Assembly (NCBI GenBank): GCA_016703545.1
Contig: JADJBX010000016.1
Span: 1-56,984, forward strand
DNA: 56,984 nt
Reading direction: 5' to 3'
Origin: Candidatus Amarobacillus elongatus
GTDB lineage: Bacteria; Chloroflexota; Dehalococcoidia; Tepidiformales; Tepidiformaceae
Shown piece after piece: positions 1 through 11,858 of this stretch. The stretch's first letter is position 1. Each line of letters opens with the position of its first letter. The translations under genes were made by a program, and so were the position numbers. The notes under the pieces are model-generated. The model saw only the letters and a list, made by a program, of their open reading frames with translations. It was not told the DNA's origin and made no database searches.

Positions 1-1773
1 GGTTATCCTGCCAGTCGTAGTTCAGCGGAGCGCTCTCGCAGCGCACCATTGCCGGGTCACCCGAGAGCGTCCGGTTCCCGTACCACTGCGCGAGATATTG
101 CCCGCCCGGGCACGAGGTCGGCCACGCGGCCGCGACCGTCACGTCGATGAACATCCACGGCCCGAAATCCTGCCCGTTCAGCGTCAGGCTCACACCGTAC
201 TTGTAGACGCCGGGCGTGGACGGCGGCGTAACCGTCTCCTGGAAGGTGAGGTTGTCGCCCGCGGGCACGTTGCGCCAGATCTGCCCGTTCCAGCCGTTCC
301 ACTGGTTCGTGCCGCGGTAGCCGTAGCCCGCCGCCGCCGTCCATTCGCATCCGCCCGAGTTCCGCACAGTCATGAAGATGTTCACGGACTGCCCCGGTTG
401 GATGGTCGGGTAGGGGCTCTGCGTGACGAAGGTGGCGTTGGTGTCCGAACACACCTGTCGCGCGGACACGCGGATCGACGACATCGCATCGTGCCCGATG
501 CTGTCGTTCCCCAGGTCCGCGTCATCCGCCGTGAACGTCGACGAGCGGCCGCCGTAGTTGTCGTGCTCGTAGAGGGTCGCGGTCCAGTTGCCGATGAACT
601 TCACGGAGGAGGCAGCATCGTTGCCGAGCTCCCAGCCGTTCGGTGCCGGCACATCCGTGGTGAATTTTGAACACCGCCCCTGGTAGTTCGGGTGTTCGTA
701 GACGTAGACGCCCGCGCCGCCATCGCAGTTGCCCGGCCCACCGCCGCCGCCCGGCTCCACCCGGAAACGGCGCACCGTCCACGGGCCGCTCGGCTGCACC
801 GCCCGCACGCCCCAGTAGAGGTCGCGGTTGTGGTACTGGGAGGCAATCGGCTCGCTCCACGACGTCGGCCCCACGCCCCTGTCCTGCAGGGTCTCACCCC
901 CCGAGTCCATATCGCTCGTGGTCTTGATCCGGAAGGTGAAGCCGTCGTGCGTACAGCCGGACGTGTCCGACCAGCTGAAGTTCACCGTACTGTTCGAAAG
1001 CACCGCGCCGTCGCCCGGGCTCCCCAGCGACACCGCCCCGCACGACCCACCGCCGCCGCCGCCCGTGCCCCTGACAAGCGTGTTTCCGTTTCCGATGTTC
1101 GTGCAGGCGAGCCGAGCCGTTGCGGGTGCAGTTCGTGAACCACTCGATGGTCAACGCCGTGGCCCCCGCACGGCGGAGACGGTCTCGTCGGCGCTGTGGG
1201 TTCTGGCTTGAAGCGGCGAAGTGCAGGTGCGCTCGGCCCGGACGCCGCACCGGGTTCCCGTACGTCCCGTCGCGCCGCCCCGTCGCCAATACGTCGCCCA
1301 GATTCACCCCCCTGCCCGCAGACGAGACGTTGATTTTACGGGTTCAGGTGCGCGTAAACGTCGCCCATCCTCGCCGGTGTCATGCGCGATGCTCACGCTG
1401 CGGCCATAACAGGTCCACGTGGACGAGTTCCCATACCAATCCGCCCAACGAACCGTTCCGCCTGCCGCCGCCCGAACCGTGACTCCCGTGTTCATTGGAA
1501 AGTCGAGGGCAAGGCCCTTCACAGGTTGGTGGAACTCGGAGCCGCACATCGTTGCAGCGACGAACCCGTCAACACGGAAAAGGTGGCCCTCGGAGTCCCA
1601 AATCGGCGGCTCCATCGCTGAAGCCAGCCTGGGGCGCTCCGGGCATCCCGCTGGTAGGCCAGCGCGCAAAGTGCCATGAGCACGATCCCAAGCAGACCTG
1701 CGGCCGTTCGCCGGCCTCCTCCGCTTGCCCGTCGTTGAAAGGGTGCTCTGGTCGTTGCTTGAAACCCGGTCAC
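1..1773 (-). pseudogene. Secreted modular M23-type peptidase with Fn3-like, beta/gamma-crystallin, NBR1-like Ig and PA14 modules; frameshifted, runs off the left edge
   Basis: Read right to left, a GTG near 1773 opens a signal-peptide-like stretch (RRTAAGLLGIVLMALCALA). An M23 lytic-peptidase-like domain follows in pieces: GLALDFPMNTGVTV (about 1500), YAHLNP (about 1350), LGDVLATG and RAHLHFA (about 1240-1300). It would cleave peptidoglycan or other cell-surface peptides. From about 1100 to base 1 one frame stays open. It holds an Fn3-like module (PGDGAVLSNSTVNFSWSD), a beta/gamma-crystallin pair (VYVYEHPNYQG, LYEHDNYGG; about 715-470), an NBR1-like Ig module (PTIQPGQSVNIFMTVRNSGG; about 440-125) and the start of a PA14-like module (about 110 to the edge). 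At least five indels lie between 1100 and 1650. They could be true decay or consensus errors, because the 3' two thirds is undamaged. The start is uncertain. Confidence 0.7.
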
Positions 1774-1919
1774 GTCCCCGCCTCGCAGTCGGCTCACCGT
1801 CCCGCCCGGGAACCCACGCGAATCTAAGGGAGTGCACAACCGGATACAACCGATCTGGATGGCTTACATCTGTACGACTTCAGAAGACGGCATGCCGTGT
1901 GCGATACCGACCGACCGCC

Positions 1920-2423
1920 CTACCCCGCCGGGATCTGCCTCCGCCGCTCCAGGATCTCCTCCAGCGACGCCCCCAGCACCTGCTCCAGCTGCGCGATGTG
2001 CTCCTCGTCGTGGTGAATCCAGCCCCGCAGGAACGACTCCACCGTGAATGGCGGCAGCCCCGGCATGTGCCCCAGCCGCGACCACTCCTCCGGCCGCAGC
2101 ATCCGCAGGATCGAGACGCTCGCCTGGCGCTGGAGCGCGAAATCCGCGAGCAGCTGATCGCGACGGTCCCGTCCCCGGTTCCTCCCCGGCTCCCAGTCCT
2201 CCCCTTCGATGAACAGCACCTCCGGGTCGTCCTGCGCCAGCATTCGCTCCAGCGCCACCCGCATGCACAGGTACTCGTCGTCGCGCAGGTGCGCCAGCAG
2301 CGTGCGCGCGCTCCACTCCCCCGGCGGCGCCGCGTCCAGCCCCTCCTCCGTCTCCTCGACGACGAGGAGCGCGAGCGTGCGGGGCGTGGCGGCGAGACGG
2401 TCGATGAGCGCGGACGTGGACAT
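1920..2423 (-). CDS. DinB-like four-helix protein
   Basis: This 167-aa protein fits the DinB/YfiT-like superfamily of small four-helix proteins that bind a metal through three histidines. Visible candidate ligands are in LLAHLRDDE (about residue 45) and GWIHHDEEHIAQLE (about residues 137-150). These families include thiol-dependent transferases and many members of unknown role, so no substrate is assigned. The ATG start is supported by a TATACT hexamer exactly 6 nt upstream, which implies a leaderless mRNA. It is divergent from the acetyltransferase gene to the right. Confidence 0.85.
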   Translation of the reverse strand: MSTSALIDRLAATPRTLALLVVEETEEGLDAAPPGEWSARTLLAHLRDDEYLCMRVALERMLAQDDPEVLFIEGEDWEPGRNRGRDRRDQLLADFALQRQASVSILRMLRPEEWSRLGHMPGLPPFTVESFLRGWIHHDEEHIAQLEQVLGASLEEILERRRQIPAG

Positions 2424-2429
2424 AGCAGG

Positions 2430-2435
2430 AGTATA
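2430..2435 (-). promoter_or_regulatory. -10 element of the DinB-like gene
   Basis: TATACT on the minus strand, 6 nt before the ATG at 2423. With normal -10 to +1 spacing, transcription would begin at the start codon. Confidence 0.7.
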
Positions 2436-2496
2436 GGCGCGGCTCGCCGCCCACGCCGAGGCGCCCGGCTGTCGAACGAATGTAACAATTCGCTTT

Positions 2497-2502
2497 TACA
2501 GT
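2497..2502 (+). promoter_or_regulatory. -10 element of the acetyltransferase gene
   Basis: TACAGT sits 29 nt before the GTG at 2532. This leaves a leader of about 23 nt carrying the GGAGGG ribosome binding site at 2522-2527. It contrasts with the leaderless layout of most first genes here. Confidence 0.55.
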
Positions 2503-2531
2503 ACGCGGAATCCGCACCCTCGGAGGGCCCC

Positions 2532-3092
2532 GTGTCCCGCGTCCGCCTCGCCGTCCCCGCCGACGCCGCCCGCATCGCCGCCATCTACGAGCCGTACGTC
2601 ACCCGCCATGCCACCTCCTTCGAGTTCGTGCCACCGGACGAGGACGAGATGCGCCGCCGCATCGAGGCCACCCTCCCCTGCTTCCCCTGGCTCGCGTGGG
2701 AGGACGACGACGGCGAAACCGGCGGCTACGCCTACGCCGGCCCCTTCGCCGAGCGCGCCGCCTACCGCTGGTCGGCCAGCGTCTCCGTCTATTTGGATGA
2801 GCGGTACCACCGCCGGGGCGCCGGGCGCGCCCTCTATACCGCGCTCTTCGCCACCCTCGAACGGCAGGGCATCGTCACCCTCTTCGCCGGCATCACCGTG
2901 CCCAACGCCGCCAGCTTCGCCCTGCACGAATCCATGGGCTTCAAACCCTGCGCGCTCCTGCCCCGCGCCGGGTGGAAGTTCGGCGCCTGGCACGATGTCG
3001 CCTACCTCGTCCACCACCTCGGCGGCGAAGGCGAACCCCCCGAGCCCATCCCCTTTGCCACCCTTGGGGACGCATTCCCGGGCCTTCCCTGA
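2532..3092 (+). CDS. GNAT family N-acetyltransferase (phosphinothricin acetyltransferase-like)
   Basis: The 186-aa product matches the Pat/MnaT branch of GNAT enzymes, which transfer acetyl from acetyl-CoA to small amines such as phosphinothricin or methionine derivatives. It opens with RLAVPADAARIAAIYEPYV. It has the family Y(A)YAGPF strand, the acetyl-CoA loop in YHRRGAGRALY (about residue 95) and the C-terminal ESMGFKP element. The GTG start is chosen because GGAGGG lies 4 nt upstream and the homology begins there. The open frame extends far further left but is only GC-rich noise. Actual substrate unknown. Confidence 0.85.
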   Translation: MSRVRLAVPADAARIAAIYEPYVTRHATSFEFVPPDEDEMRRRIEATLPCFPWLAWEDDDGETGGYAYAGPFAERAAYRWSASVSVYLDERYHRRGAGRALYTALFATLERQGIVTLFAGITVPNAASFALHESMGFKPCALLPRAGWKFGAWHDVAYLVHHLGGEGEPPEPIPFATLGDAFPGLP

Positions 3093-3093
3093 C

Positions 3094-3122
3094 TTGACCG
3101 CTTCTTGCCACGGGCTAACACT
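3094..3122 (+). promoter_or_regulatory. Promoter of the small membrane protein gene
   Basis: TTGACC (3094-3099) and AACACT (3117-3122) are 17 nt apart and end 10 nt before the ATG at 3133. This is one of the few places in the window with a recognisable -35 box. Confidence 0.5.
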
Positions 3123-3132
3123 TCGAACCGGA

Positions 3133-3504
3133 ATGACTCGCCTGCGCTCGCTCCTCGTCGTCGCCGTCCTTGCCGCGCTGTTCGCGCTGGCCGTCGCCGC
3201 CCCCGCCGCCGCGCAGGACCACGGCCCGGCCCCGACCGCCAGCCACGGCGAAACCGCCGGTGGCGGGAACGAAGGCGGCTCCGGCAGCACCCACGACGTC
3301 GTCCCCGTGCTCGTCTGGTCCACCGCCGGCATCGTCGCCAGCGGCATCCTCCTTTCCGTGTTCTACCTGCTCAAGCGCCGCGTCGGCGGCTTCCCCGCGA
3401 ACCCCGCCTGGGTCGCCCCCATCACCATCATGCAGAGCAAGGACTTCCCCACCGAGGGCAGCTACGGCGACGTTCCCGCCGATGCCCACGGCGCCCACCA
3501 CTAG
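3133..3504 (+). CDS. Small exported protein with one membrane anchor, function unknown
   Basis: A 123-aa protein. Residues 1-28 form a signal peptide ending AAPAAAQD. A low-complexity Gly/Ser/His stretch follows, then one transmembrane segment (VLVWSTAGIVASGILLSVFY, about residues 58-77) with a positive KRR stop. The cytoplasmic tail reads WVAPITIMQSKDFPTEGSYG and ends in DAHGAHH. I do not recognise the family. Histidines near both ends could bind metal, but this is only a composition remark. The preceding GNAT gene ends 40 nt upstream, and lysA follows after 50 nt with its own -10. Confidence 0.75.
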   Translation: MTRLRSLLVVAVLAALFALAVAAPAAAQDHGPAPTASHGETAGGGNEGGSGSTHDVVPVLVWSTAGIVASGILLSVFYLLKRRVGGFPANPAWVAPITIMQSKDFPTEGSYGDVPADAHGAHH

Positions 3505-3542
3505 GCCCTCCCCCTCCGCTACCGGCTCGCGCCCTCCTCCCC

Positions 3543-3548
3543 GATACT
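3543..3548 (+). promoter_or_regulatory. -10 element of lysA
   Basis: GATACT, 6 nt before the ATG at 3555. Leaderless layout. Confidence 0.55.
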
Positions 3549-3554
3549 GGCGCG

Positions 3555-4832
3555 ATGGACCTCTCTCGCTACCCGCTCTCCGACATCGCCGCCCGCGCCG
3601 GCACCCCCTTCTTCCTGTACGACGCCGCGATCCTGCGCGCGAAGATGGCCGATGTCGCCGCCGTCACCGAAGGTCCCGCCCTCCAGGCCCGCTACGCCAT
3701 GAAGGCCAACTCCCAGCGCAAGGTCCTCGAAGCCGCCCGCGAGGCCGGCCTCTGGATCGACGCCGTCAGCGGCAACGAAGTGCTGCGCGCCGCCCGCGCC
3801 GGCTTCCCCCTCGGCGCCGAACCCCCCGCCGTCCTCCTCACCTCCGATGTCTTCCGCGATAACGCCCTCGAGGTCGTCCTGCGCCACGGCGTCGTCCCCA
3901 ACGTCGGCTCCCCCGGCATGATTCGCGCCCTCGCCGAAGGCGGCTACCGCGGCCCCATCGAGATGCGCGTCAACCCCGGCTTCGGCCACGGCCACGTCCA
4001 GGCCTGCGATACCGGCGGCCCCTCCTCCAAGCACGGCATCTGGCACGAAGACCTCGAACCCGCCATCGCCCTCGCTCGCGCCGCCGGCCTGCCCATCGCC
4101 GGCCTCCATGCCCACGTCGGCACCGGCCCCCAGATCCGCGAATTCGATGAGAACATGGCCCGCCTCGCCGATGTCTTCGGCGCCCTCCTCCCCCTCTTCC
4201 CCGACGCCGTCTCCGTCAACTTCGGCGGCGGCATCCCCCACCCCTACCGCCCCGGCGCCGAGCCGTTCGAACTCGGCCACTTCCGCACCTTCCTTCTCGA
4301 TGCCGCGAAGATGCTCTCCGGGCTCGCCGGCCGCCCCATCCGCGTCGAAATCGAACCCGGCCGCTACCCCGTCGCCGGGATGGCCATCCTCGTCGCCCGC
4401 GTCACCGATGTGAAGGCCACCCGCGCCAACGAAAAGGGCCCCGGCAACACCTTCGTCATGGTCGATGCCGGCTTCAACGACCTCGTCCGGCCCGCCATGT
4501 ACGGCTCCTATCACGAGATCTCCGTCGTCGGCGCCGGCGCCGCTCGCGAGCCCGAGCCGATGGTCGTCGCAGGTCCCCTCTGCGAAAGCGGCGACGTGTT
4601 CACGCGCGACGACCAGGAGCTCCTGCAGCCCCGCCTCCTCGGCCGCCCCGATCCCGGCGACCTCGTCGTCCTGCACGATGCGGGCGCGTACGGCGCCGTC
4701 ATGAGTTCGAACTACGTCTCCATGGGCCGCGCCGCCCAGGTCCTCTGGGAGAACGGCCAGGCCCGCCTCATCGCCCGCCGCGAAACCCTCGACGACATCC
4801 TTCGCACGGAAACCGACGAGGCGCTGGAGTAG
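3555..4832 (+). CDS. lysA: Diaminopimelate decarboxylase
   Basis: This PLP enzyme converts meso-diaminopimelate to L-lysine and CO2, the last step of lysine synthesis in the cytosol. The 425-aa length is normal for the family. The PLP lysine is K50 in RYAMKANSQ. HAHVGTG (about residue 185) and EPGRYP (about 268) bind the phosphate and substrate. CESGDVF (about 345) supplies the second-subunit cysteine, and GAYGAVMSSNY (about 378) closes the active site. It is a fold-III decarboxylase. An ornithine/arginine or carboxynorspermidine decarboxylase is less likely given the CESGD motif. The lysine-pathway gene dapB begins at the far right of the window, so they are not clustered. Confidence 0.93.
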   Translation: MDLSRYPLSDIAARAGTPFFLYDAAILRAKMADVAAVTEGPALQARYAMKANSQRKVLEAAREAGLWIDAVSGNEVLRAARAGFPLGAEPPAVLLTSDVFRDNALEVVLRHGVVPNVGSPGMIRALAEGGYRGPIEMRVNPGFGHGHVQACDTGGPSSKHGIWHEDLEPAIALARAAGLPIAGLHAHVGTGPQIREFDENMARLADVFGALLPLFPDAVSVNFGGGIPHPYRPGAEPFELGHFRTFLLDAAKMLSGLAGRPIRVEIEPGRYPVAGMAILVARVTDVKATRANEKGPGNTFVMVDAGFNDLVRPAMYGSYHEISVVGAGAAREPEPMVVAGPLCESGDVFTRDDQELLQPRLLGRPDPGDLVVLHDAGAYGAVMSSNYVSMGRAAQVLWENGQARLIARRETLDDILRTETDEALE

Positions 4833-4870
4833 TTGGTAGTTGGTAGCCGCTGGCCGTTAGCCGCGAACGG
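4833..4870 (+). repeat. Short heptad repeat tract between convergent lysA and histidine kinase genes
   Basis: 7-bp units in a row: TTGGTAG, TTGGTAG, CCGCTGG, CCGTTAG, then degenerate. It fills the whole gap between the two stop codons. Confidence 0.6.
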
Positions 4871-7800
4871 CTATGCCGGAACGTCCATCGCACCCTGCAG
4901 CGGCAGCATCACGCCCGCCTCCTGCAGCGCCAGCGCCAGCCGCTCGCGGTTGAACGGCTTGCGCAGCACCCCGCTGATGCCGCCCCGCATCTCCGCGTCC
5001 ATGTGCGCGTCCGCCGAGTACCCCGTGCACACCACCACCGGCAGCCGCGGGTTGATGCGCCGCAGCGCCCGGTACGTCTCCGACCCGCTCAGCCCCGGCA
5101 TCACCAGGTCCAGCAGCACCACGTCGTACCCCTCCGGCCGCTGCGCCAGCAGCCCGATGCCGTCCGCGCCGCTCGACGCCTCCGCCACATCGAACCCCAG
5201 CCGCGCCAGCGCCCCACGCGTCGCCCGCCGCACCAGGTCGTCGTCATCGATGACCAGCACCGAGCCCGTCGCCTCGTGCTCGACGCTGCCCGCCGGCGCC
5301 AGCAGTGGGAACTCCAGGCGGAACGCCGTCCCCACGCCCTGCTCCGTCTCCACGCTGATGCTGCCGTGGTGCCCCTGCACGATGCCGTAGGTGATCGCCA
5401 TGCCCAGCCCCGTGCCCGAACCGGCCGGCTTCGTCGTGTAGAACGGCTCGAAGATGCGCATCCGCGTCTCTTCGTCCATTCCCGGGCCGTTGTCGCGAAT
5501 GTGCAGAATGGCCCGGCCCGCCGCCCGCCCGAGCTCGATGTCGATCGTCCCGCCCTCCGGCATCGCATCGCGCGCGTTGAGGATGATGTTCAGGATGGCC
5601 TGCTGCAGCTGCCCCTCGTCCCCTTCCACCATCACCGGCCGCGCGGGCGATTCCCAACGCACCTCGCACCGCTCCGAAAGCGTCGACGCCGCCAGCCGCA
5701 GCGTCTCGTTCACGAGCGCGCCAACATCCACGGGCCCGAAGCGCACGAGCCCGCCGCGCGCGAACGAGAGCAGCCGGCTCGTGAGCCCCGCCCCCCGCCG
5801 CGCCGCATCCTCAATCAGCGAAACGTGCTCCAGGTCCTCCTGCCCCAGCTCCCCCGAGAGCTTCAGGATGCCCGCGAACCCGAGGATCGTCGTCAGCAGG
5901 TTGTTGAAGTCGTGCGCGACCGCCCCCGCCATCTCCCCCAGCGATTCCATCTTCTGCGATTGCATCAGCTGCCGTTGCAGCGCGCGCCGGTCCGAGACAT
6001 CGCGCGCCATCGCCAGCACGCATTGCCGCCCCCCGAACTGGATCAGCGAAGCGACCACGTCCACGAAGAGCGAGCTGCCATCCTTGCGGCCGTAGCGTTG
6101 CTCGTGGAGGTGGATTTCGCCCTCCTCCAGCACCGTCCGCACCTTCTCCTCCAGCCCTTCCTCCATGCAGATGTCCCGCATGGGCAGCCCCACCAGCTCC
6201 TCCGGCGTGTACCCCAGCGTGCGCGAGGTGAACGCGTTCGCCTCCACGATCGCCCCCGATTCCGGGTCCAGTACGAAGATCATCTCCTCCGCCTGCGTCA
6301 CCAGCGACCGGTACCGCCGCTCGCTCTCCGCCAGCGCGTCCAGCGCGCTTGCCCGCTCCAGCGCCAGCGCCAGCGGCCCCGCGAGCGACGCCAGCAGGTA
6401 GCCGTCCTCGTCCTCCACGGGCCGCGTGCCGCGCCACCAGAGGCTGACCGCGCCCCACTCCTCGCCCCGCACCATGAGCGGCACGCGCAGCTCCCGCGCG
6501 AAGCCGTGCGCGCGCATCAGCGTCGAAAGGCCATCGAGGCCCGGCGGGAACGGCCCCTCCATCGCCGCCACCACCTCCGCCAGCGGCGCCGGCCCCCACG
6601 GCGAACCCTCCAACGGGTCCAGCACATGCGCCAGCGCCGTCGGCGTCCCCGATTCGTTCCGCAGCACCACCGCGTGCGCGCACTCGAACGTCGCCCGGCA
6701 CTCCAGCAGGAAGTCCCGCGCCAGGTCTCGCGGCGAGCCGCCCGCACCCAGCCGCGCCAGCACCCGGTTCGTCGCCTCCAGCTGCGACGCCCGCCGCGCC
6801 GCCTCCCGCTGCCCGTACAGGTACTCCACCGCCACTTCCAGCGGCCGCGCGATGCGCAGCAGCTGCTCCCCGTGCGCCTGCGTGTACGAACGCGCCGTGA
6901 ACGAACCCAGCGTCACCATGCACGCCCGCGCGTTCGGGTTGCCGACGAGCACCTCCACCACCGCGCGCACCCCGCGCGCCCGCAGCTCCTCGCTATAGGG
7001 CGAACGCGCCCGCCGCTCCAGCCGCAGGTCCGCCGCCACCCGCGCGCGATGCAGCAGCGGCCATTCGTGCGCGTCCACCATCATCGGCACGGGCATGCGC
7101 GCGCGCTCCTCGCCCGAATCCCAGCCCACTACCTGCAGCGCCCCGCCCTCCACCGCCGAGACGATGCAGATATCGGCCTCGAACATCGCGCGCAGCGCCG
7201 CCGCCGCCGGTTCGCCCACATCCCCCAGCGTCTCCTGCGGGGCCAGCGCCGCCACCAGGTCCAGGATCGCGTCCGTGCGGCGCGTTTGCTCCTGCAGCGA
7301 AGCCAGCAGCCGCGCCCGCCCCAGCACCATCGCCAGCGGCGGCACCACGTCCGCGAGCAGCGCGTACTCCTCGGGCCCCAGCGCCCCCGGCCGTTCGCTC
7401 GCCACGAGGATCGCCCCCGCGGGCCCGCTCGCGCCATCGAGCCGCACGCAGATGGCGCTTCCCAGCCGTCGCGCTTCCGCGTACGCCGCCAGCCAGCCCA
7501 CCGCCGATTCCGGGTCCCCCGCGTCGTAGAGCGCGCCATCGGCCTCGAGCAGGCCGTCGTACGTCGCCATGCGCTCCACGCGCTCCCGCCGCCGCGGCAG
7601 CGGGTCTGGCAGCGAAGGCTGGCTCGCGATCACGTACGCGGATCGCGCGTCGTTATCGATCGCGAAGATGCGCACGGAATCGCCCCCGATGAGCTGGCTC
7701 ACCTCCCGCGCGAACAGCTGCGCCACCTCCGCCTCTGTCGCGTTCGCGTTCAGCGTGCTCAGCAGCCGCGTCAGCGCCCCCACCTGCTGCGAGCGGTGCA

Positions 7801-8871
7801 CCGCCTCGTCCGTCAGCTCCGCGCGCTCGGCCACCACCCCCAGCGCCGCCGTCAGCTCCACCAGCCGCGCGAGGTGCCCTTCGCTGTACGCGTACGGCCG
7901 CCGGTGCCCCACGCTCACCATGCCCGTCACGCTGCCGTCCGTCCGCAACAGCGGCGCGCGCAACATCGTCCGCAACCCCCGCGAATACGCCAGCGCCTCG
8001 ATCGGCCCCCGCCGCGCGATGGAAAGGTCCGCCACAATCTGCGGCTGCCCCCGCATCACCGTCCCCAGCGTCGGCGAAGGGTCCCAGTCCTGCGCGGTCA
8101 CCACCGCCACGTAGTCCTCCGCCGTCGCGTGCTCGCTCGAAAGCGCCAGCACCCCGGCGCCCGGGCCCACGAACGTCGTCACCACCGCGTGCGACGATCC
8201 GAACAGCTGCCGCACCTCGCGCACGTACACCTCGGCGACGCTTTCGAGCGTCGCGCCCGGCGCCATCGCCTGGAAGATGCGCGCCTGCGCCTCCAGCGCC
8301 GCCGCCCCCTGCCGGAGCTCGCCCTCGAGCGTCACCCGCTCCAGCGCCGCTCCCACGGGCCCGCACAGCATCCGCAGCTCCAGCGCCTCCCGCTCCGTGA
8401 AGCGCCCCACCGTACGGTCGCCGACACCCAGCAGCCCCACCCGCCCGTTGCCAAGGGTGAACGTCGCGCGCATGAAGCTGCGCATGCCGTTCCCCTTCGA
8501 GCGCGCCAGCCGCGGCGTCGCCGCCGCCACCGCCTGCACGTCCTCGAACCACTCCACCCCAGCGCCAGCGACCGCTCGTAGTCCGCCTGTTCCTCGTCCG
8601 TCAGCCGGTAGGGCGCCGAAGCCGCCGCGATGATGTCCGAGGAGAACCCCGTGCACACCCGGACCGCGTTCTCGAGGTCCACCGTCGCGATCGCCACGTG
8701 CTCCACGCCGAACGCCGCCCGCACGATCGCCGCGATCCGGTCGCTCGCCGCCCGCAGGTCACCGTCGTCCGCGGCCGTCGCGAGAATCGCCTCCATCATC
8801 GCCGAGCGATCGAGAAGTCCGTGCCCGGGGTCGCGTTCGAAGGCCAAGCAATTGCTCCGCGTGGATGGCAC
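4871..8871 (-). CDS. Multi-GAF, PAS hybrid sensor histidine kinase with C-terminal receiver; one or two frameshifts near the 5' end
   Basis: The repaired protein is about 1,300 aa. From the N-terminus it has about five GAF-like domains (residues about 15-810), then a PAS domain (RYRSLVTQAEEMIFVLDP, about 820). A HisKA domain follows with the phospho-accepting His in GAVAHDFNNLL, then an ATPase domain (N box ILNIILNARDAMP, G box DNGPGMDEET and GSGTGLGM). A receiver domain ends it (VLVIDDDD, phospho-Asp in VVLLDLVMPG, conserved Lys in LRKPF). No transmembrane segment is seen, so it is probably cytosolic. The frame breaks at a C run (8557-8560) that is one base short. Start candidates are GTG 8871, ATG 8799, or ATG 8914 if a second indel exists. 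The last has TACTAT 5 nt upstream. Input signal unknown. Confidence 0.85.
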
Positions 8872-8919
8872 ACCTCGCCCCGGGCAAGCGATCGCCCTGG
8901 GGCAGGGGCTTCATCGGCG

Positions 8920-8962
8920 ATAGTACGGGGAGTCCCTTCCCCGGTTGTATCGGGGAGTCCCC
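8920..8962 (-). promoter_or_regulatory. Histidine kinase promoter with two GGGGA-N-TCCCC-type palindromes
   Basis: On the minus strand TACTAT (8925-8920) lies 5 nt before an ATG at 8914. Directly behind it is the near-palindrome 8927-8937 (plus strand GGGGAGTCCCT). A perfect copy, GGGGAGTCCCC, is at 8952-8962, 25 bp away. A related palindrome occupies the same place next to a -10-like box before the chemoreceptor gene (48159-48169). Likely operator sites, by inference. Confidence 0.45.
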
Positions 8963-9070
8963 TTGTTTGGGAACCAACCCGCGCCTCCCATCCCTCGCCC
9001 TCAACCGTCACCCGCCGCGCCTCACTTCCCGCCCACGGTTCCCCTTCCTCCCCCCTGCCGTTGCCTGATC

Positions 9071-9076
9071 TACACT
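9071..9076 (+). promoter_or_regulatory. -10 element of secA
   Basis: TACACT, 9 nt before the ATG at 9086. Any leader would be only about 3 nt. No ribosome binding site is visible. Confidence 0.55.
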
Positions 9077-9085
9077 GGAAACGCT

Positions 9086-11719
<2,634 letters not shown>

Positions 11720-11794
11720 CCGGGAGCCGGTGCAGCGCGGGCCACGTGCCCGCGCCTCCCCCGGTCCCCGCGCCCGCCCCGCACGCACACACAA

Positions 11795-11824
11795 GAAGAG
11801 CCCCCGCATTCGCGGGGGCTCTTC
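11795..11824. terminator. Bidirectional hairpin between secA and the ABC exporter genes
   Basis: A perfect 13-bp stem (GAAGAGCCCCCGC and its complement) with the 4-nt loop ATTC sits between two convergent genes. There is no strong U tract on the plus side. The minus side reads TTGTGTGTG after the stem. Confidence 0.8.
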
Positions 11825-11858
11825 GCAGGTTCGTCGCCGTCGCCGGGATGGGGGCCCG

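Noticed and set aside
2496..2531. Long N-terminal extension of the acetyltransferase (frame open from about 1725)
   Set aside because: It would be antisense to the DinB-like gene, and the GNAT homology begins at GTG 2532 behind a good ribosome site.
5003..8581. A 1,192-codon open frame on the plus strand
   Set aside because: It is the complement of the histidine kinase gene. Its translation is Arg/His/Pro-rich without any domain, as expected for antisense of GC-rich coding DNA.
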